This document shows, piece after piece, positions 22,918-30,922 of a stretch of 64,000 nucleotides of DNA. The stretch covers positions 21,365 to 85,364 of the forward strand of contig JBAZGH010000001.1 in NCBI GenBank assembly GCA_041652935.1, given 5' to 3'. Within the stretch, counting starts at the first letter, position 1. Each line of letters begins with the position of its first letter. A model generated the notes under the pieces. It did no database searches, was not told the origin of the DNA, and saw only the letters and a program-made list of their open reading frames with translations. The DNA comes from JBAZGH01 sp041652935. Lineage in GTDB: Bacteria; Patescibacteriota; Patescibacteriia; Patescibacteriales; XYC2-FULL-47-12. The translations under genes and the position numbers were made by a program.

Positions 22918-24519
22918 ATGCCAAAAAATCGATTAAATCAAGTTGCAAAAATAACAATACTGACAATAATAGCCAGTTTTTTTATATTATTCAATAATGC
23001 CCGGGCGCAAGCGGATGAAAAAGAAGTTTTGCAAACAAAACAATATTTTATTAATTTAGATAAAGCGACTATAGCTAGGGGCTACACGGTAGCTGCCTAT
23101 GAAAACCAGATAAAATTATCTTTAATACCGGGAATATTGAATGAATCAACCGGCGTGGATGTTTGGGAATTGCACGAGCCCTTAAATGAGCCATGGCAGT
23201 TTAATAGGATAAGCGAAGTTTATCAGTTTGAATTCCGCAATAAAGCCGCCTACGACAACGAGAAACCATTTATTATCCAGCTAAAATATAATAGCGAGGA
23301 CAATAATTTAAAGCAGGTTTACTATTTTGATAAAAACTATAATTCTTGGCGGCCGCTACCGACGCAAGATTATTTTGGCGAACAAATGGCTCGAGCTTAT
23401 ATCCATTTGCCATTTGCCAGAGTGGCGGTTTTTTCCAATCCGGACGTAATGGCTGTCGGTAATGCCAGTTGGTACGTTTATAAAAATGGGGATTTTGCGG
23501 CCTCGCCTGATTTTCCCAAAGGTTCAATTTTAAAAGTAACTAATTTGGAGAATAATAAAACCATTGAGGTGGAAATAAACGATTGGGGTCCTGATAGGGC
23601 TATCCATCCCGACCGAGTAATTGATTTAGATAAACTGGCTTTTAAAAAAATAGCTAGTTTAGGAGATGGAATCGTAAGAGTTGGCGTTGAGCCGATTTAC
23701 ATACCGGAAGAAAACGGAAGTGTGCTTGGAATAAAAATAGACAGGATTAATGAAAATTTAGATATTAATTCCAAGGCTTTTATAGTCCAGGATATAAATT
23801 CGGGCGAGGTTATAATCGCCGGCAACGCGACTACAACTTTGCCCTTGGCCAGCTTGACTAAAATAGTAACCGCCAGCGTTTTTTTAGACACTAATCCTGA
23901 TTTTAACAAAGTAATAACATATTCAGTCAAGGATGAAGAAAACAATTGGCCGTATTTGGAAAATAAATATGAATCAATGCGTCTGCAGATAGAGGACGGC
24001 GACCAGTTTACCGTTAAAGATGCATTTTTTTCCACACTGGTTAAATCAACTAATAATACGGCTGAAACTTTAGCGCGGATAAGCGGAATTCCGCGTGAAG
24101 ATTTTATTAAGAAAATGAACGAAAAAGTCCATGAATGGGGCGCAACCAGCACTGTTTTTGTTGAGCCGTCCGGGCTGTCGCCGGAGAATGTGTCAACTGT
24201 CTCGGATTATGCTATAATAAGTAAAAATGCGCTTAAGCATCCAAAGCTTCTTGAAGCAACTACTTTAAAGCGGTACGAATTTACAACCCTGAAGGATAAA
24301 AAGAAAGTTATACAAAGCAATACTAATGAGTTGCTTTATGACAGTTTTTATGTAACTGGGGGGAAGACAGGATATATAGATGAGGTGGGATATTGTTTGA
24401 TGACTAAAATAAAAACAGGTAACTCTGAAATAATCGGAGTTTTATTAGGGGCTGATACCCGCGAACAAAGTTTTAATGAAATGAGGGATTTACTTAAGTA
24501 TGCAAGTCGTAAAAAGTAA
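22918..24519 (+). CDS. RlpA-like domain fused to a D-alanyl-D-alanine carboxypeptidase (peptidase S11)
   Basis: 533 residues with a signal peptide (hydrophobic core ITILTIIASFFILFNNARA). Residues about 175-265 hold an RlpA-like double-psi beta-barrel: GNASWYVYKNGDFAASPDF, SILKVTNLENNKTIEVEIND and IDLDKLAFKKIA. The C-terminal half is a penicillin-binding D,D-carboxypeptidase with LPLASLTKIV (SxxK), VKSTNNTAETLA (S-T-N) and VTGGKTGYID (KTG). It trims stem-peptide D-Ala outside the membrane, and the barrel may target glycan. Both parts are common alone, and the fusion gives a binding-plus-trimming tool. The stop codon lies in the left end of a repeat element. Confidence 0.85.
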   Translation: MPKNRLNQVAKITILTIIASFFILFNNARAQADEKEVLQTKQYFINLDKATIARGYTVAAYENQIKLSLIPGILNESTGVDVWELHEPLNEPWQFNRISEVYQFEFRNKAAYDNEKPFIIQLKYNSEDNNLKQVYYFDKNYNSWRPLPTQDYFGEQMARAYIHLPFARVAVFSNPDVMAVGNASWYVYKNGDFAASPDFPKGSILKVTNLENNKTIEVEINDWGPDRAIHPDRVIDLDKLAFKKIASLGDGIVRVGVEPIYIPEENGSVLGIKIDRINENLDINSKAFIVQDINSGEVIIAGNATTTLPLASLTKIVTASVFLDTNPDFNKVITYSVKDEENNWPYLENKYESMRLQIEDGDQFTVKDAFFSTLVKSTNNTAETLARISGIPREDFIKKMNEKVHEWGATSTVFVEPSGLSPENVSTVSDYAIISKNALKHPKLLEATTLKRYEFTTLKDKKKVIQSNTNELLYDSFYVTGGKTGYIDEVGYCLMTKIKTGNSEIIGVLLGADTREQSFNEMRDLLKYASRKK

Positions 24520-24630
24520 CACGAAACTGCGAAAATATGCGAATATAACGAAAAAAAATTTTCACGAAAAATTTTTGTGGCATTCGCATTAATCTATAGA
24601 AATTTTAATCCGTATAATGAATTCGTGTTA
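24517..24630. repeat. MITE-like palindromic element, type TAACACGAA
   Basis: Ends TAACACGAA (24517-24525) and TTCGTGTTA (24622-24630) are perfect inverted repeats. The interior has GGCATTCGCATTAATCT, nearly identical to sequence in the elements at 35453-35595 and 63640-63745. Its left end supplies the stop codon of the upstream gene. Confidence 0.7.
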
Positions 24631-24675
24631 ATGGTTCGTTAACCTTTTTAAATAGCGCTAAGATAATTAAACATT

Positions 24676-25356
24676 ATGATAAGTTTTGAAAACGTCAGCA
24701 AGCATTACCCACCCAGCACAAAGGCGCTGGATGGCTTTAGCTTGGAAATTAAGCCGGGGGAATTCGTATCCATAGTCGGCCAGTCGGGAACCGGAAAAAC
24801 CACTATGGTAAAATTATTAATCGGAGAAGAAAGGGCTACCAAAGGAAGAATCGCCATAGGCGATTGGGATATTACCAGAATCAAGCAGCGCGAGGTGCCT
24901 TATTTGCGCCGCCAAATAGGAGTTATTTTCCAGGATTTTAAATTGTTGCCGCAAAAAACCCTATTGGAAAATGTTGCGTTTGCCATGCAAGTTTGCGGGC
25001 ATCCGCCAAGCGAAATAAGCGCTAAGGTGCCGCAAATTTTAAAATTAGTCGGGCTCGAGAGAAAGGGGCACCGCTATCCCCATGAAGTTTCCGGCGGAGA
25101 GCAGCAGCGGGTCGTTATCGCCCGTTCGCTGATACACCATCCGAAAATATTATTGGCTGATGAGCCGACTGGAAATTTAGATTCAATTAACGCGGCTGAT
25201 ATTATAAATTTACTGGAAAAAATAAATAAATTCGGCACTACGGTTATTTTAGTCACCCATAACAAAGAAATAGTAAACAGCTTGCGCCGCCGGGTAGTTA
25301 CAATAGATGGCGGCCGAGTTATAAGTGATCAAAAAGTAGGGAAGTATATCCTTTAA
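24676..25356 (+). CDS. ftsE: Cell division ATP-binding protein FtsE
   Basis: 226 residues. The ABC ATPase shows Walker A IVGQSGTGKTTMVKLL, Q-loop VIFQDFKLLPQKTLLENVAF (FtsE-typical), signature VSGGEQQRVVIARSL, Walker B ILLADEPTGNLD and H-loop VILVTHNKE. FtsE pairs with FtsX (next gene) to activate wall hydrolases at division. The gap to ftsX is 139 bases and is filled by a repeat. The carboxypeptidase fusion just upstream is a plausible functional neighbour in septal wall processing. Confidence 0.96.
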   Translation: MISFENVSKHYPPSTKALDGFSLEIKPGEFVSIVGQSGTGKTTMVKLLIGEERATKGRIAIGDWDITRIKQREVPYLRRQIGVIFQDFKLLPQKTLLENVAFAMQVCGHPPSEISAKVPQILKLVGLERKGHRYPHEVSGGEQQRVVIARSLIHHPKILLADEPTGNLDSINAADIINLLEKINKFGTTVILVTHNKEIVNSLRRRVVTIDGGRVISDQKVGKYIL

Positions 25357-25360
25357 AAAA

Positions 25361-25452
25361 TAATTCAAATCTATAAATTATATGCAAATACTACAATTAA
25401 ATTATTTGCATCCATTTGTATACATATAAATTCGTGCAACATATTTGAATTA
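25361..25452. repeat. AT-rich palindromic element between ftsE and ftsX
   Basis: Ends TAATTCAAAT (25361-25370) and ATTTGAATTA (25443-25452) are perfect inverted repeats, with an inner pair ATGCAAATA / TATTTGCAT (25382-25390, 25403-25411). The layout matches the other palindromic intergenic elements here, although the sequence is diverged. Confidence 0.6.
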
Positions 25453-25495
25453 ACGGTTTGACCTCCATGTAAATAAGTATAACTTAATTTGAACT

Positions 25496-26413
25496 ATGAT
25501 TTTAATATCATTATCAAGAATTTTAAAATTTGCCGTCCAGGACTTTATCCGCAATTTTTGGATTTCCATTGTGACGGTTACTATTTTAATTTTGTCCTTG
25601 TTTTCAATAAATTTTTTAATTGTAGCCGGAGTTATCAGCGAAGCCGCTATTAAAACTGTTGAACAGAAAATTGATTTAAGTTTGTATTTATCTCCAGCAG
25701 CGGCCGAGGAAGACATTAGCGCGCTAAAGAAGGAATTGGAAAATTTAGACGGAGTTGCCGAGGTTGAATACATATCAAAAACGCAGGCGCTGGAAGCTTT
25801 CCAGCAGAAGCATAAAGACAATGCCGAAGTGCAGGATGCATTAAGGGAAATAGGGGATAATCCGCTGAACCCAAGTTTTGTTGTGCAGGCAAAACTTTTA
25901 TCTGATTATGAGGCAATAATTAATTCGCTTGATAAATTAAGCAAGCACACGATAATAGAAAGCAGGAATTTTGACAACCATAAAATTCTGCTAGAGAGCA
26001 TGAGCAATATTACCGTTAAAACCAGGCAGGCGGGGATGCTTATCAGTTTTATTTTTGTAGTAATTACCATACTAGTCGTTTTTAACGCCATTAGAATCGC
26101 CATCTATACCCATAAAAAAGAAATTAGGATAATGAAACTGGTTGGGGCAAGCGATTGGTTTATACGCGCCCCATTTTTGGTTGAGGGCATAATATATGCT
26201 TTTATCGGAGTTATTTGCATAATTGCATTGTTTTACCCATTTATCCATCTGTTGCAGCCGTATTTAACTACTTTCTTTAACGCCAACGATTTAAATTTAT
26301 TGGATTATTTTAATAGTAATTTTATCTTAATTTTTGGCTCTCAATTTTTAGTTGCTGGATTAATTAATATAATCGCCAGCTTATGGGCGATGAGAAATCA
26401 TTTAAGAGTTTAA
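25496..26413 (+). CDS. ftsX: Cell division protein FtsX
   Basis: 305 residues. An N-terminal helix (WISIVTVTILILSLFSINFL) is followed by an extracellular domain (about 60-170) with VEQKIDLSLYLSP and YISKTQALEAFQQKH, the conserved FtsX ectodomain text. Three more helices follow with the motif TRQAGMLISFIF and KKEIRIMKLVGASDWFIRAPF, typical of the FtsX/MacB permease end. It forms the membrane partner of FtsE and signals to peptidoglycan hydrolases. Confidence 0.95.
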   Translation: MILISLSRILKFAVQDFIRNFWISIVTVTILILSLFSINFLIVAGVISEAAIKTVEQKIDLSLYLSPAAAEEDISALKKELENLDGVAEVEYISKTQALEAFQQKHKDNAEVQDALREIGDNPLNPSFVVQAKLLSDYEAIINSLDKLSKHTIIESRNFDNHKILLESMSNITVKTRQAGMLISFIFVVITILVVFNAIRIAIYTHKKEIRIMKLVGASDWFIRAPFLVEGIIYAFIGVICIIALFYPFIHLLQPYLTTFFNANDLNLLDYFNSNFILIFGSQFLVAGLINIIASLWAMRNHLRV

Positions 26414-26430
26414 TAATAAAATATTATTTT

Positions 26431-27411
26431 ATGAAATACGATTTAGTTTCAATTGGAGGCGCGGTAGAAGATATAACTTTTTATCCTGATAACGCTATTT
26501 TAGTTGATAATAAGCAGGATATCCTAAGGCAGAAACTGCTTGCTTTTGAATATGGGGCAAAGATAAGGGTTAAAGAGGCGCATTCAACCTTCGGCGGCGG
26601 CGCGGCTAATGTTTCAGTTTCAGCCAGAAGTTTAGGGCTTAAGTCCGCCTGCGTTTGCGCGGTCGGAGATGATTATCGGGGAAAATCAATAATAAAAAAT
26701 TTAAAAGAGAAGAAAGTTGATGTTAAATTTATCCAAAGAATAAAAGGCGATATGAGCGGTTTTTCTTTTTTATTAGTTGGTCCGGGAAATGAACACGTAA
26801 TTTTTTCCCATCGGGCGGCTAATTCAAAAATGGAAGTTTCTAATAATATTTTAAAAAAAATCAACAGCCGATGGCTTTACATAACATCACTGTCTGGAGA
26901 ATGGCATCCGATTCTAAATAATATATTCAAGCACCACAACCGGTTTAAAATCGCCTGGAATCCCGGCTACATCCAGCTGACCGAAGGCATCGGTTTAATG
27001 AAAAAGTTTTTAAAATATACCGAAGTCATAAATTTAAACGAAGATGAGGCAATTGAATTCGTGGCGTCCTGCCGCAAAGCCATGAAGGGGCGGGACCAAA
27101 GCCGGAAATTTTTAAGCAACGTTAAGAATTTATTGGAAGTGATAAAAAGCTATGGGCCGAGTATTGTAATGATAACTAGGGGGAGAAAGGGAGCGGATGC
27201 TTATGACGGAAAAAATTTCTATCACATAAATATAAAAAAAGAAGCCAGGCGGGTTGATACTACTGGAGTCGGAGACGCTTTTGGCTCAGCTTTTGTGTCC
27301 GGGCTGGAAATTTATGGGGAAGACATAGAAAGAGCGATGGATCTTGGAATAAGAAATTCCGCCTCGGTTATAGCGGAAAAGGGGGCGCAGAATGGATTGT
27401 TAAAGTTGTAA
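26431..27411 (+). CDS. PfkB-family carbohydrate kinase
   Basis: 326 residues from MKYDLVSIGG at 26431. An earlier in-frame ATG at 26383 lies inside ftsX and is not needed. SIGGAVEDITFY, TFGGGAANVSVSARSLG (substrate glycines), CAVGDDYRGKS and the catalytic anion-hole motif DTTGVGDAFGSAFVSG near the end define the ribokinase fold. The substrate is unclear: adenosine, ribose or sugar kinases share these motifs. It lies 2 bases before pduL, so the two are probably co-expressed, perhaps in nucleoside or sugar fermentation (inference). Confidence 0.9.
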   Translation: MKYDLVSIGGAVEDITFYPDNAILVDNKQDILRQKLLAFEYGAKIRVKEAHSTFGGGAANVSVSARSLGLKSACVCAVGDDYRGKSIIKNLKEKKVDVKFIQRIKGDMSGFSFLLVGPGNEHVIFSHRAANSKMEVSNNILKKINSRWLYITSLSGEWHPILNNIFKHHNRFKIAWNPGYIQLTEGIGLMKKFLKYTEVINLNEDEAIEFVASCRKAMKGRDQSRKFLSNVKNLLEVIKSYGPSIVMITRGRKGADAYDGKNFYHINIKKEARRVDTTGVGDAFGSAFVSGLEIYGEDIERAMDLGIRNSASVIAEKGAQNGLLKL

Positions 27412-27413
27412 AT

Positions 27414-27983
27414 ATGAAAATAAAAATAGAAGTATCAGGGAGGCATATTCATTTATCAAGCAATGATTTAAATAAGTTATTTGGCAGTGATTATGAATTA
27501 CAAAAATTGCGTGATTTATCACAGCCAGGAGAATTTGCCTGTGAAGAAAAAGTTTTATTGCGTAACGGCAATAATGAAATAGCGGTTAGAATTATTGGTC
27601 CGGCGCGAGGCATTACTCAAATTGAAATTTCGCAAAAAGACGCTGCAGAATTAAATATAAATCCACCCCGCAGAATGTCGGGGGATTTACGCGGCAGCGC
27701 GGGTATAAAAATTATTGGACCAAAAGATGGGGTTGATTTAATAAAGGGCGTAATTTTATCCCAAAGGCATATTCATTTAGATAAGGGATCAGCTAAAAAA
27801 TTAAATTTAAGTGATAACCAAAAAGTTGATGTGCGAGTTGATAATCAAAAAAGTTATGTATTTAAGGATGTTTTAGTGCGGGTGGGAGAAAAATATAAGC
27901 CAGCCCTGCATATTGATACCGATGATGCCGTAGAAGCTGATATAAAAAGAGGAGAAGTAACGGGGGGCACAATATTGCAATAA
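27414..27983 (+). CDS. pduL: PduL-type phosphotransacylase
   Basis: 189 residues. Two PduL beta-barrel halves carry the zinc-binding motifs: VSGRHIHLSSNDL near the start and ILSQRHIHLDKGSAKKL near the centre. IIGPARGITQIEIS, IIGPKDGVDL and the end ALHIDTDDAVEA are also family signatures. PduL interconverts acyl-CoA and acyl-phosphate. No encapsulation peptide or shell genes are seen, so the likely role is acetyl-CoA to acetyl phosphate for acetate fermentation, in place of Pta. It follows the PfkB kinase directly and ends at a clear terminator. Confidence 0.93.
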   Translation: MKIKIEVSGRHIHLSSNDLNKLFGSDYELQKLRDLSQPGEFACEEKVLLRNGNNEIAVRIIGPARGITQIEISQKDAAELNINPPRRMSGDLRGSAGIKIIGPKDGVDLIKGVILSQRHIHLDKGSAKKLNLSDNQKVDVRVDNQKSYVFKDVLVRVGEKYKPALHIDTDDAVEADIKRGEVTGGTILQ

Positions 27984-28015
27984 TCAATTTTTTATGTTAA
28001 ATTATATTACTAATT

Positions 28016-28041
28016 AAGCTGGTTTATTTACCAGCTTTTTT
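28016..28041 (+). terminator. Rho-independent terminator after pduL
   Basis: Perfect stem AAGCTGGT/ACCAGCTT at 28016-28037 with a 6-base loop, followed by a T-tract. Confidence 0.85.
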
Positions 28042-28066
28042 ACTCCTACAAACCTACAAATACAAC

Positions 28067-28738
28067 ATGACTGTTTATATAATAATTCCAACATATAATG
28101 AAGAGAAAAGCATCAGAGCGGTTATTAAAGACATAAAAAATAGTTTCAATGAAGCCAGGATTATTATCGTTGATGATGCATCTGATGACCAGACGGTTGC
28201 CTTTGCACAAAATTTACCTATTGCCATAATTTTACAACACGCTGTAAACAGGGGGCAGGGAGCGGCTTTAAAAACCGGTACCGAATGCGCTATAATAGAG
28301 GGAGCGGATATTATTGTACATTTTGACGCTGACGGGCAGTTTTTGGCTGATGAAATTAAAGATATGACAGCGCCCATAGTTAATGGGCAAGCAGATATTG
28401 TTTTTGGCTCGCGTTTCCTAGATAAAAAATCAAGCATGCCATGGTTGAAAAAAAATATAATAATGCCCTTAGCGCGCTTAATTAATAAAATATTTTTTAA
28501 TGTTCAATTATCTGATCCGCAGGCCGGCTTCCGCGCTTTTTCGCGAGAAGCTTATAAAAAAATAGAATGGCAACAGGATAGGATGGCGCACTGTTCGGAA
28601 ATTATGCGCAATGCTTTCAAAAATAAATTACGAATAAAAGAAGTTCCAATAACTGTGATCTATAAAGATTTCGGCCAAAAATTTTCCGGAGGATTTAGAA
28701 TTTTAAAAGATATGTTTATTGGGAGGTTTACACGATAA
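28067..28738 (+). CDS. GT2 glycosyltransferase, dolichol/polyprenyl-phosphate mannose synthase-like
   Basis: 223 residues. IIPTYNEEKSIRAVI at the N-terminus, IIVDDASDDQT, NRGQGAALKTG and the metal-binding DADGQF are the GT2/DPM1 core. SDPQAGFRAFSREAY and EVPITVIYKDFGQKFSG are the polyprenyl-phosphate transferase tail. No membrane helices are present, as in short DPM-type enzymes. It probably transfers a sugar from NDP-sugar to a polyprenyl phosphate. It is followed directly by a REP-type element, then a DUF2304 gene and another GT2, an arrangement often seen in glycan clusters. Confidence 0.9.
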   Translation: MTVYIIIPTYNEEKSIRAVIKDIKNSFNEARIIIVDDASDDQTVAFAQNLPIAIILQHAVNRGQGAALKTGTECAIIEGADIIVHFDADGQFLADEIKDMTAPIVNGQADIVFGSRFLDKKSSMPWLKKNIIMPLARLINKIFFNVQLSDPQAGFRAFSREAYKKIEWQQDRMAHCSEIMRNAFKNKLRIKEVPITVIYKDFGQKFSGGFRILKDMFIGRFTR

Positions 28739-28740
28739 CG

Positions 28741-28900
28741 CCCTCACCCCTAACCCCTCTCCCAAAGGGAGAGGGGGAAAATGTCAATTTAACTTTATTT
28801 ATAATTTTATTAAATAATATAAAATAAATAAACTCCAAAATTATTTCTGTTATGACGAGAGGGAACTCCCTCTCCTCGTGGGAGAGGGTTGGGGTGAGGG
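28741..28900. repeat. REPIN-like inverted pair of GC-rich REP units
   Basis: Unit 1 (28741-28777; CCCTCACCCC, then CCCTCTCCC/GGGAGAGGG) and unit 2 (28867-28900), its near-perfect reverse complement ending GGGGTGAGGG, flank about 90 bases of AT-rich sequence. A related unit lies inside lepA. Confidence 0.85.
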
Positions 28901-28905
28901 AATAT

Positions 28906-29241
28906 ATGTTCACTCAACAAATCATCGGTCTGATAATTATCGCTTATTTTTTAATCAGACTTTACTTACAGAAAAAACAAAAACAAATTAACGCTAATGA
29001 ATTTTATTTTTGGTTAATTTTTTGGATAATAGCCGGAGCGGCTGTTTTGCTTTTAAAGCAGATTGATTTGTTGGTTCGTAATTTAGGATTTACCGCTTCC
29101 GGAATTGACGTATTATTATATTTAGCGGTGGTCACGCTATTTTATTTTGTATTCCGCTTGCGCATTCGAATGGCGAGAATAGAACATAATATTACAAGGG
29201 TTGTGAGGGAAATGGCTATTAAAAACAAGAATTATGAATAA
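28906..29241 (+). CDS. DUF2304 small membrane protein
   Basis: 111 residues from the ATG at 28906. A longer frame opening at 28852 would translate the REP element and is rejected. Three hydrophobic segments (IIGLIIIAYFLIRLYL, YFWLIFWIIAGAAVLLL and IDVLLYLAVVTLFYFVFRL) are followed by a charged helix (RIRMARIEHNITRVVREMAIK), the DUF2304 layout. Members sit beside DPM-type glycosyltransferases and are thought to act with them at the membrane, which matches this position between two GT2 genes. Confidence 0.75.
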   Translation: MFTQQIIGLIIIAYFLIRLYLQKKQKQINANEFYFWLIFWIIAGAAVLLLKQIDLLVRNLGFTASGIDVLLYLAVVTLFYFVFRLRIRMARIEHNITRVVREMAIKNKNYE

Positions 29242-29247
29242 GGAATT

Positions 29248-30309
29248 ATGAATCAGGCATTGAAAATAGGAATAATAATTGTTAACTATAAGGATTATGC
29301 CCAGCGGTTCTTATATGATTGCATAGAGACCTTACGCAAACAGGAAGGAGAAAATTTAGATTGTCAATTATATATAATTGACAATTCTTCATCTGAAGAA
29401 ACAAGAGAATATTTAAAAAAACAGGCGCCGGAGGCAAAGATTATTCCGCGCTCGGACGGAAATTATAGCGCGGCTAATGGGGCGGGAATTGAACAAGCGG
29501 GGCAGAATGGCTGTGAATATTTTGTTATAGTCAATATGGATGTTGTTTTTAATAAAAATTGGCTAAGTGAATTAGTAAAAGCAGTTAACAGCGATGAACA
29601 AGTTGGGATAGCACAATCAAAAGTGATGCTATGGCCGGAAAAAGATAAAATAAATAGCGTTGGCAATGTTATTAATTTTTTAGGATTTGGGTTTACTCAA
29701 GGATATAGAGAAAAAAATAAAGAAATTGAAGAAATTGAAGAAATTAAGGGTTATGCATCTGGCTGTTCAATGATAATTAAGCTAGAGGTGATAGAGAAAA
29801 TAGGTAATTATGACTCAGAGTATTATATGTATCATGATGATGTAGAATTGGGCTGGCGGACTAAATTAGCTGGTTACAAAATTGTTTTAGCGCCAAAATC
29901 AGTTGTTTATCATAAATATGAATTTAGTCGCTCAGTTCGTATGCTGTACTATATGGAGCGTAACCGCTATATAGCTATTCTCTCTTTTTATAAATTGCCA
30001 ACAATTTTATTAGTTTTGCCACCGTTAGTTATTATGGATTTAGGCATGTTGGCCTATTCAATAATTAACGGCTGGTTTGGCACAAAATTAAAAGTTTATT
30101 TATATTTTTTACAGCCAAAAAATTGGCAGCATATTTTTCAGGTGCGTCAGCAAGTTAAAAAATTTCGACAAGTTTCTGATCGTGTTATAATTAAAAATAT
30201 TGCCGGTATAATTGATCATCAGGAAATAATGAATCCAGTGTTGAAATATATAGTTAATCCAGTATTTAATTTATATTGGAAATTTATAAGGGTGTTTATT
30301 GTTTGGTAA
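29248..30309 (+). CDS. GT2 family glycosyltransferase (rhamnosyltransferase-like)
   Basis: 353 residues. IGIIIVNYKDYAQRFLYDCI, YIIDNSSSEET, GNYSAANGAGIEQAG and the metal-site variant VIVNMDVVF are the GT-A core. GYASGCSMIIKLEVIEKIG and YYMYHDDVELGWRTKLAGY match WbbL/GT2-rhamnosyltransferase-type enzymes. A C-terminal hydrophobic patch (LPTILLVLPPLVIMDLGML) may attach it to the membrane. The repeated EIEEIEEI stretch after residue 155 comes from a short GAAATT tandem. It probably adds a sugar to a surface polymer. Confidence 0.88.
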   Translation: MNQALKIGIIIVNYKDYAQRFLYDCIETLRKQEGENLDCQLYIIDNSSSEETREYLKKQAPEAKIIPRSDGNYSAANGAGIEQAGQNGCEYFVIVNMDVVFNKNWLSELVKAVNSDEQVGIAQSKVMLWPEKDKINSVGNVINFLGFGFTQGYREKNKEIEEIEEIKGYASGCSMIIKLEVIEKIGNYDSEYYMYHDDVELGWRTKLAGYKIVLAPKSVVYHKYEFSRSVRMLYYMERNRYIAILSFYKLPTILLVLPPLVIMDLGMLAYSIINGWFGTKLKVYLYFLQPKNWQHIFQVRQQVKKFRQVSDRVIIKNIAGIIDHQEIMNPVLKYIVNPVFNLYWKFIRVFIVW

Positions 30310-30317
30310 ATCATCAT

Positions 30318-30415
30318 TTGTCATTCTGAGCGAAGCGAAGAATCTGTTTGCGTGAATAAGAAAATATTATAAATCCTTCGTCGTTTCGCTAACACTCCAC
30401 TTCTCAGGATGACAA
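30318..30415. repeat. Palindromic repeat TGTCATTCTGAGCGAAGCGAAG type
   Basis: Left arm (30318-30344, TGTCATTCTGAGCGAAGCGA...) is partly mirrored by the right arm (30371-30415, ending CTCAGGATGACAA). Such arms occur in many bacterial genomes as dispersed palindromes. No gene is seen between the glycosyltransferase and the VanZ-like gene. Confidence 0.7.
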
Positions 30416-30426
30416 AAAGAGACATT

Positions 30427-30837
30427 ATGCTTAAATTTTTAAAACTATTATTAATATTTTCCTGGATGCTGATGATATTTATTAGTTCGCATATTTCTGC
30501 TCCGCCGGAAGATTTAACATATCAAAAAAAACTAATTGATTATACTTATGATAAAAGCATGCACTTGATTTTATACGGCATGCTGGCTTGGCTAATTGTT
30601 TATTTTTTGCGCGAGTTTAAAATAAAATACCGCTATATTTTCTATATCGCGGTTATTACAGCTTATTTATATGGTATTACCGACGAATGGCATCAAAGTT
30701 TTGTGCCGGGCAGGGGAGTGAGCTATTGGGATCTTGTTTTTAATGTTATCGGCGCAATGTTCGGCTTTATTGTTTATCGCCTATGGCACGTAGTTAAATA
30801 TAAGCGTGGTTGGCATGCTAAGCATTTACATGAATGA
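30427..30837 (+). CDS. VanZ-like membrane protein
   Basis: 136 residues from MLKFLKLL at 30427. The upstream ATG at 30409 lies in the repeat. Segments LILIFSWMLMIFISSHIS-like (LLLIFSWMLMIFISS), HLILYGMLAWLIVYFL, YIAVITAYLYGITDEWHQSFVPGRG and WDLVFNVIGAMFGFIVY give four helices. DEWHQSFVPGR is the VanZ/phosphotransbutyrylase-like signature. The function is not established; VanZ homologues give low-level glycopeptide resistance. The envelope gene setting agrees. Confidence 0.88.
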   Translation: MLKFLKLLLIFSWMLMIFISSHISAPPEDLTYQKKLIDYTYDKSMHLILYGMLAWLIVYFLREFKIKYRYIFYIAVITAYLYGITDEWHQSFVPGRGVSYWDLVFNVIGAMFGFIVYRLWHVVKYKRGWHAKHLHE

Positions 30838-30922
30838 AATTTTTTTGAGATTTTGTCAATATGTGGCTAAAAATAGTCAATATGATATACTAAAAATGAC
30901 TATAATTTTAAATTAATTTTTT

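Noticed and set aside
28852..28905. Earlier start for the DUF2304 gene
   Set aside because: It translates a REP element. MFTQQIIGLI at 28906 begins at the first helix as expected.
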